A DNA stretch of 10,894 nucleotides from the NCBI GenBank assembly GCA_016929465.1, contig JAFGIT010000057.1, positions 1 to 10,894 of the forward strand. The letters are read 5' to 3'. The notes below the pieces were generated by a model. The model had not been told where the DNA came from, made no database searches, and saw nothing but the letters and a program-made list of their open reading frames with translations. Made by a program: the position numbers and the translations under genes. Positions 7,257 to 10,894 of this stretch are shown here, in pieces; position 1 is the stretch's first letter, and each line of letters begins with the position of its first letter. The DNA comes from Candidatus Coatesiibacteriota bacterium. Its GTDB lineage: Bacteria > B130-G9.

Positions 7257-7325
7257 ATTGCTTAGCCTGGCGGCGCGATTTAGGGCCCTTGCTTTTTTAT
7301 AGCGGATGATTTAGATTCAAAATAA

Positions 7326-7339
7326 TCCGGAATTCCGGA
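7326..7339. repeat. Perfect 14-bp palindrome
   Basis: TCCGGAATTCCGGA is its own reverse complement. It lies in the 3' flank of the cyclase gene, 70 bp after its stop and upstream of the terminator hairpin. It could be a protein-binding site or a small transcript hairpin; no function is evident. Confidence 0.6.
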
Positions 7340-7362
7340 GGTGGATGGTCAGACGCCATCGG

Positions 7363-7391
7363 GGGCCTCTTTTGAGGCCCTTCCTATTTTT
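7363..7391 (+). terminator. Intrinsic terminator of the signalling operon
   Basis: A 7-bp stem, GGGCCTC (7363-7369) with GAGGCCC (7374-7380), has a TTTT loop and is followed by TTCCTATTTTT. It lies about 105 bp after the cyclase stop. A weaker hairpin, GATGG (7344-7348) with CCATC (7356-7360), precedes it. On the other strand the stem has no T-run in the right place, so it probably serves the + strand only. Confidence 0.8.
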
Positions 7392-7407
7392 AGAGCCTCA
7401 ATCTTGC

Positions 7408-8217
7408 CTATGGCAGGAGTTTTTTCCCAAAGACCCGCCTGCCGCTCTGATAGTACTTTGGTTGTAGGATTTTGATCACCTCTCTGCCAAACGGCGCGAT
7501 CTCATTTTCGAGAAGGCCGCTATCCCTGAGTATCTCGTTACGACTGGGATGGGCAACGATGTCAGCCAGCTGCAGGCCCGAGATATTTCGCGCTTTCGGC
7601 TTCACCTTCAACTGCTTGCTGCTCAATGCATTCTGGAAGCGCTGGCCAGAAACAAAATTAGAGCCATCTCTCACAAGCCTCGCGAATGAATCTTTCAAGC
7701 GCATATCCGCTTTGCCTCCCCTCGCTTCCGCCATTGCATCTCCGCAGTATTCATTGCCCTCAAGAAAAAGAATGAAGCGCTCCAACATGACCGCCAGACA
7801 GTAATGATACGGATCATATCTTCAGATGCGATATGTCTCCTTATGATGCTTTTTATCTATGCAGACAGTGATGACTACGTATTGCCAAGATATGAGGAGA
7901 TCCAAGAATTCCGAATCAAACCGTCTTCTTGCATCGGGCTCTCTCAGTTTTTGAAATGGATATCTAGCATTCATCAGTTCTTTTCTATGCAGGATGATCG
8001 GCTCGTCAGGATGACATCCGAAGTGCCTGTCCTTCAATGCCTCCATCTGTGGATGCAGTGTGCTCTTCACGTAATCCAATTGGATGATTACGCCTTTAAG
8101 GTTCAAGAATCGGTGGTTTGGATTGTCCGAGCTATCGAGGTCGGGATTTCCCACCTCGTCAATATAAATGCGGTACGCAGGTCTGTTTAGAGTGCTTCGA
8201 TCTGAGATATTATCCAT
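7408..8217 (-). pseudogene. DUF3800 protein gene interrupted by an in-frame TGA
   Basis: Read on the - strand, two halves of a DUF3800 protein lie in the same frame and are separated only by a TGA at 7824-7822. The upstream half (131 codons from ATG 8217) has the family's acidic YIDEVGNPDL motif and HRKEL. After the stop the frame continues as RYDPYHYCLAVMLERF, then DAMAEARGG and NISGLQLADIVAHPS, all typical of the family's C-terminal half, and ends in TAG. The total of about 269 codons matches a full-length member. DUF3800 proteins are thought to have an RNase H-like fold and are often found near mobile or defence genes; their activity is poorly known. A GTG at 8244 is an alternative start; neither has a clear ribosome binding site. 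Base composition is more AT-rich than the neighbours, which suggests transfer. A sequencing error at the TGA cannot be excluded. Confidence 0.82.
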
Positions 8218-8289
8218 AGATGTAATACTAGCAACACCAAGCACATTAAGTCAAATTCGCGAACTCTCCAGTGGCACAAATCACGATAC

Positions 8290-8316
8290 GCGAATCCCGT
8301 CCGGGCCGGGATCCGC
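8290..8316 (-). terminator. Possible hairpin terminator after the CoA-disulfide reductase-like gene
   Basis: GCGAATCCCG (8290-8299) pairs with CGGGATCCGC (8307-8316) with one mismatch around a 7-nt loop. It lies 21 bp after the end of the - strand flavoprotein gene, but no T-run follows on that strand, so it is at best a weak or Rho-assisted terminator, or an mRNA-stabilising hairpin. Confidence 0.3.
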
Positions 8317-8337
8317 AAAACCTCGAAATCCGCCGCC

Positions 8338-9714
8338 TCACTCAGGAGACAGCCTCACCCTCCTCATCGCCATCATAGAGACGACGTGTATCGGGTCCCA
8401 ACTGGAGCCGAAGGGCGGCGCGTAGGGTAGGTCGAGCTGCGCGAGGTCTGCGACCGTCAGGCCAGCGTATGTTGCAGAGATGAGCGCGTTTATCCTGGCG
8501 AGTGCGCCCTCTTCGCCAACGGCTTGCGCGCCCAGGATTCTCCCGGTGCTCTGATCGAATATGAGCTTGAGCTTCAACGGTCTTGGATTCGGGTAATACG
8601 CTGCGTGCGAGTGGCCCATGAATGCCTGCGAGAGTGCGCCGCTGCAGTGGTTCTTTGCGGCTTCTGTAATGAGGCCCGTCGAGGCGAAGACCATACCGAA
8701 CGCACCTGAGATACTGGTCCCGAGGATACCCGCGGATTTCGCATTCCCACCGGCGGCGTTCTCGCCCGCCACCCTGGCCTGCTTCTCGGCTACTGTCGCG
8801 AGCGGCATGCAAACCTGCCGACCGGAGACAATGTGCAGCGACTGGCAGCAATCTCCAGCAGCAAATACATCCGGGACGGAGGTCCGCTGGCCCTCATCGA
8901 CCGCTATCGCACCACACTCTCCTATCTCGATGCCCGCTTCCTTCGCGAGCGAGATATTCGGCCGGACGCCGAGCGCCAGTATCACGATGTCAGCATCGAT
9001 CGTCCCCCCTGCGGCAACCACCGAACCGACACTGCCTCTTTCGTTCGGGACGATCTTCTCGAGAGCTGAATTAGTCTTGATCAAGAGGCCATTATTCTCG
9101 AGATGCTGCTGGGCAAATTCTGCCATGTCCGGGTCCATGCTGGTCAGAATCTGGGGAAGCATCTCTAGCACGGTGACCTCGAGTCCGAGGTGAGTGAGTG
9201 CCTCGGCCATCTCGAGCCCGATGTAGCCCGCGCCAACGACAACCGCCTTCCTGGGCGAATTATCCGCGATATAGTTCCTTATTCTCTCCGCGTCGCCGAT
9301 GTTGCGCAGCGTGAATACACCCTCCGCATCCACGCCCTCTACAGGTGGGACTTTGGGAGATGCACCCGTCGCAATGATCAACCTGTCGTATTCCAGCACA
9401 TATTGGCTCTCGTTGATGTCGGTGCAGGTTACGCACTTCGCCTTGGTGTTTATTGAAAGGGCCTTGTGTTCGAGTCTGAGGTCGATGCCCATGCGGTCCC
9501 TGATGATCGCCGGCTCCGCGAAGGTCAGTTTGCGGACGTCCTCGATCTCCCCGCCTACGAAATATGGTAGGCCACAGGGAGAACTAGAAGCATATATGGA
9601 TTGCTCCAGCACGGTGACGTTCAGTTTGCGGTTTAGCTTCTTCGCAGCAGCGGCGGCACCGAGACCGGCAGCCTGCGCGCCTATTACAACGATCTTCTGA
9701 CTATTATTCGACAT
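8338..9714 (-). CDS. FAD-dependent CoA-disulfide reductase / NADH oxidase / persulfide reductase-like enzyme
   Basis: 458 residues from the ATG at 9714, chosen because GAGGA (9723-9719) lies 4 nt before it; an adjacent ATG at 9717 is too close to that site. An FAD-binding Rossmann motif is at 11-17 (IGAQAAG), then the single redox cysteine C47 in SSSPCGLPYFVGG, typical of the CoADR/NOX branch of the disulfide reductases. ATGASP (115-120), a second nucleotide-binding motif VVGAGYIGLE (159-168) with E184 at the end of the next strand (favouring NADH), and FAAGD (284-288) follow. The C-terminal dimerisation domain has YY at 373-374 and Y431 in LPYAPPF, at positions where CoADR uses tyrosines. 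There is no rhodanese domain fused. Possible reactions are reduction of CoA disulfide, persulfide or polysulfide, or of oxygen; these cannot be separated from sequence. The protein is cytoplasmic. It is divergent from thioredoxin reductase. Confidence 0.93.
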   Translation of the reverse strand: MSNNSQKIVVIGAQAAGLGAAAAAKKLNRKLNVTVLEQSIYASSSPCGLPYFVGGEIEDVRKLTFAEPAIIRDRMGIDLRLEHKALSINTKAKCVTCTDINESQYVLEYDRLIIATGASPKVPPVEGVDAEGVFTLRNIGDAERIRNYIADNSPRKAVVVGAGYIGLEMAEALTHLGLEVTVLEMLPQILTSMDPDMAEFAQQHLENNGLLIKTNSALEKIVPNERGSVGSVVAAGGTIDADIVILALGVRPNISLAKEAGIEIGECGAIAVDEGQRTSVPDVFAAGDCCQSLHIVSGRQVCMPLATVAEKQARVAGENAAGGNAKSAGILGTSISGAFGMVFASTGLITEAAKNHCSGALSQAFMGHSHAAYYPNPRPLKLKLIFDQSTGRILGAQAVGEEGALARINALISATYAGLTVADLAQLDLPYAPPFGSSWDPIHVVSMMAMRRVRLSPE

Positions 9715-9773
9715 CATTTCCTCGTTTTCCGACTCGACACAATAAGGCCCGAAAGGCTCTCCAAGCAAAAGCC

Positions 9774-9790
9774 TTGACGTGAATGGTCAA
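9774..9790. promoter_or_regulatory. Operator-like inverted repeat between the divergent redox genes
   Basis: TTGAC and GTCAA form a perfect inverted repeat with a 7-nt spacer, about 60 bp from the flavoprotein start and 90 bp from the thioredoxin reductase start. A shared regulator of both genes could bind here. The left arm also gives a TTGACG -35-like hexamer for the + strand, with TAAAAC after 15 bp, a short spacing. No well-formed promoter could be assigned on either strand. Confidence 0.3.
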
Positions 9791-9866
9791 TCTGTAAAAC
9801 AATCAGCATAATTCCCGCGCTTTGGGCGGTCATTCAATACAATAACAAATCAAGAGATAAAAACTT

Positions 9867-9871
9867 AGGAG
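9867..9871 (+). promoter_or_regulatory. Shine-Dalgarno for the upstream trxB start
   Basis: AGGAG lies 7 nt before the ATG at 9879, an ideal spacing. It would give the longer form of thioredoxin reductase with 15 extra N-terminal residues. Confidence 0.65.
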
Positions 9872-9878
9872 CGATAAT

Positions 9879-10865
9879 ATGAGTAATCAGTGTCCCCCGG
9901 CAAGTCACTCCGGGGAGGATGAAATGCCTCCGAATTATAATCCAAATAATACGATCGCAGTCATAGGGGCGGGGCCAGCAGGGATGTCTGCCGCGATTTA
10001 CGCAAAGCGCTCCGCAGTCGATGTTCTTCTTTTCGAGCGGGTGATGGCTGGCGGCCAGATCATGACCACCCAGTGGATAGAGAACTATCTGGGCTTCCCC
10101 GCTGGAACGACTCCGTCCGAGCTGGTGGCCAAATTCCAGGAGCACATCGCCTCTTTGGGAATAGATGTCACCTCAGAGAATATCAAGAGAGTCATCCCAG
10201 GCGATCTTCAGACCGTGGAGACCGAAAGCGGAAAGAAATATAAGTGCAAGGCCGTCGTCGTTGCGACGGGAGCAAGGCCGCGTTTCCTGGGAGTGCCGGG
10301 AGAGTGGCAGCTTCATGGAAAGGGAGTAACTACATGTGCGGTATGTGATGGTAATTTTTTCAGGAACCAGACCGTCGCAGTCGTGGGTGGCGGCACAACC
10401 GCTGTCGAGGACGTCATATACCTCTCGAAAATCGTGAAGAAGATCTATCATATCCACAGACGAGACCAGCTCAGGCTTGCTGGTGAGACATCTGATGAGC
10501 TTGCGAAGCTAAAGAACGTCGAGCGTGTATTCAACCACACTGTCGAGGAGATACTCGGCGAGAAAGAGGTCACAGGCATCCGCGTCAAGAATCGGGAGGA
10601 CGGCAGCGTCAGGGACATCGAGCTGAGCGGCGTCTTCGTCGCGGTCGGGATCGCGCCGAACTCCGATTTCGTCAAGGACCTCCTCGAGACTGACGAAGGC
10701 GGCTTCATAGTCACCAAGAAGGATATGTCCACCTCCGTCGAAGGCGTCTTCGCCGCGGGTGACGTCCGAGTGACCGACTTGAGGCAGGTCTGCACCGCAG
10801 TCGCGGACGGCGCCCTCGCCGGCCTCGGTGCGACAAAGCGAATCACGGGCATTGACCTGGCCTGA
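9879..10865 (+). CDS. trxB: Thioredoxin reductase
   Basis: 328 residues from ATG 9879, or 313 from the in-frame ATG 9924; E. coli TrxB has about 320. It reduces thioredoxin with NADPH through FAD. The FAD motif is IGAGPAG (29-35). The redox pair C153/C156 sits in TTCAVCDG. The NADPH motif is VVGGGTTAVED (168-178), with HRRDQLR (193-199) matching the 2'-phosphate-binding HRRxxxR. FAAGD (291-295) and RQVCTAVADGA (302-312) close the FAD site. The first 15 residues (polar, Pro/Ser/Glu-rich) have no counterpart in typical TrxB, so 9924 gives the usual N-terminus, though both starts have good ribosome binding sites. No thioredoxin gene is in the window. The divergent CoA-disulfide reductase-like neighbour suggests a shared thiol-redox role. 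Confidence 0.95.
   Translation: MSNQCPPASHSGEDEMPPNYNPNNTIAVIGAGPAGMSAAIYAKRSAVDVLLFERVMAGGQIMTTQWIENYLGFPAGTTPSELVAKFQEHIASLGIDVTSENIKRVIPGDLQTVETESGKKYKCKAVVVATGARPRFLGVPGEWQLHGKGVTTCAVCDGNFFRNQTVAVVGGGTTAVEDVIYLSKIVKKIYHIHRRDQLRLAGETSDELAKLKNVERVFNHTVEEILGEKEVTGIRVKNREDGSVRDIELSGVFVAVGIAPNSDFVKDLLETDEGGFIVTKKDMSTSVEGVFAAGDVRVTDLRQVCTAVADGALAGLGATKRITGIDLA
9895..9918 (+). promoter_or_regulatory. Hairpin overlapping the internal trxB ribosome binding site
   Basis: CCCCGG (9895-9900) can pair with CCGGGG (9910-9915) around a 9-nt loop. The right arm contains part of GGGGAGG (9912-9918), the Shine-Dalgarno of the internal ATG 9924 (5-nt spacing). When folded, the internal site would be partly hidden; ribosomes starting at 9879 would open it. 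The pairing is visible; the regulatory role is an inference. Confidence 0.4.
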
Positions 10866-10894
10866 TATGCGGATTACAGCGGCCGTCCCCTGCT

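Noticed and set aside
7283-7300. GGGCCC followed by a T-run as a terminator right after the cyclase
   Set aside because: A 6-bp palindrome with no loop cannot form a hairpin; the real terminator is at 7363-7391.
7801-7824. Selenocysteine reading of the TGA in the DUF3800 gene, with a small ATGAT/ATCAT hairpin just after it
   Set aside because: The hairpin is only 5 bp with a CCGT loop and does not look like a bacterial SECIS element; DUF3800 has no known catalytic Cys or selenocysteine at this place.
7822-7824. TGA reassigned to a sense codon in this organism
   Set aside because: The coiled-coil, GTPase, cyclase, flavoprotein and TrxR genes all end in TGA at the expected family lengths.

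Overview
The window looks like a chromosomal piece of a moderately GC-rich, Gram-negative and probably uncultivated bacterium. The signs are a very long extracellular beta-helix protein with a fibronectin-like tail, an inner-membrane protein with an OmpA-type peptidoglycan-binding domain, and an intergenic heptamer repeat of a kind I know from several environmental lineages. I cannot assign a phylum from sequence alone. There are no rRNA or tRNA genes, insertion sequences or CRISPR arrays.  Region 1 (1-3121, + strand): the 3' part of a giant secreted protein built from two different parallel beta-helix modules and a fibronectin-like C-terminal domain. Just after its stop, with an ideal ribosome binding site, is a 38-codon ORF whose peptide looks like a modified-peptide (RiPP) precursor: a YxxP-type leader and a Gly/Ser/Cys-rich tail. 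A TTCAAAG heptamer array and a strong intrinsic terminator close the unit.  Region 2 (3367-7391, + strand): a tight four-gene operon: a coiled-coil protein, a membrane protein with a large cytoplasmic part and an OmpA-like periplasmic domain, a Ras/Rab-like small GTPase, and a class III nucleotide cyclase with a probable N-terminal sensor domain. Spacings of 7 and 8 bp, an ATGA overlap and a downstream terminator argue for one transcript. The likely theme is envelope-linked GTPase and cyclic-nucleotide signalling. The cassette is the most interesting system here. The cyclase lacks both usual base-recognition residues, the GTPase has Glu at the catalytic Gln position, and the membrane protein has a stretch that resembles roadblock/longin GTPase regulators.  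Region 3 (7408-8217, - strand): a DUF3800 gene interrupted by one in-frame TGA, in more AT-rich sequence than its neighbours; probably a decaying acquired gene.  Region 4 (8338-10865): two divergent thiol-redox flavoproteins, a CoA-disulfide/persulfide reductase-like enzyme (- strand) and thioredoxin reductase (+ strand). They share an upstream region with an inverted repeat. The thioredoxin reductase gene has two in-frame starts, each with its own Shine-Dalgarno sequence, and the second one lies in a predicted hairpin.
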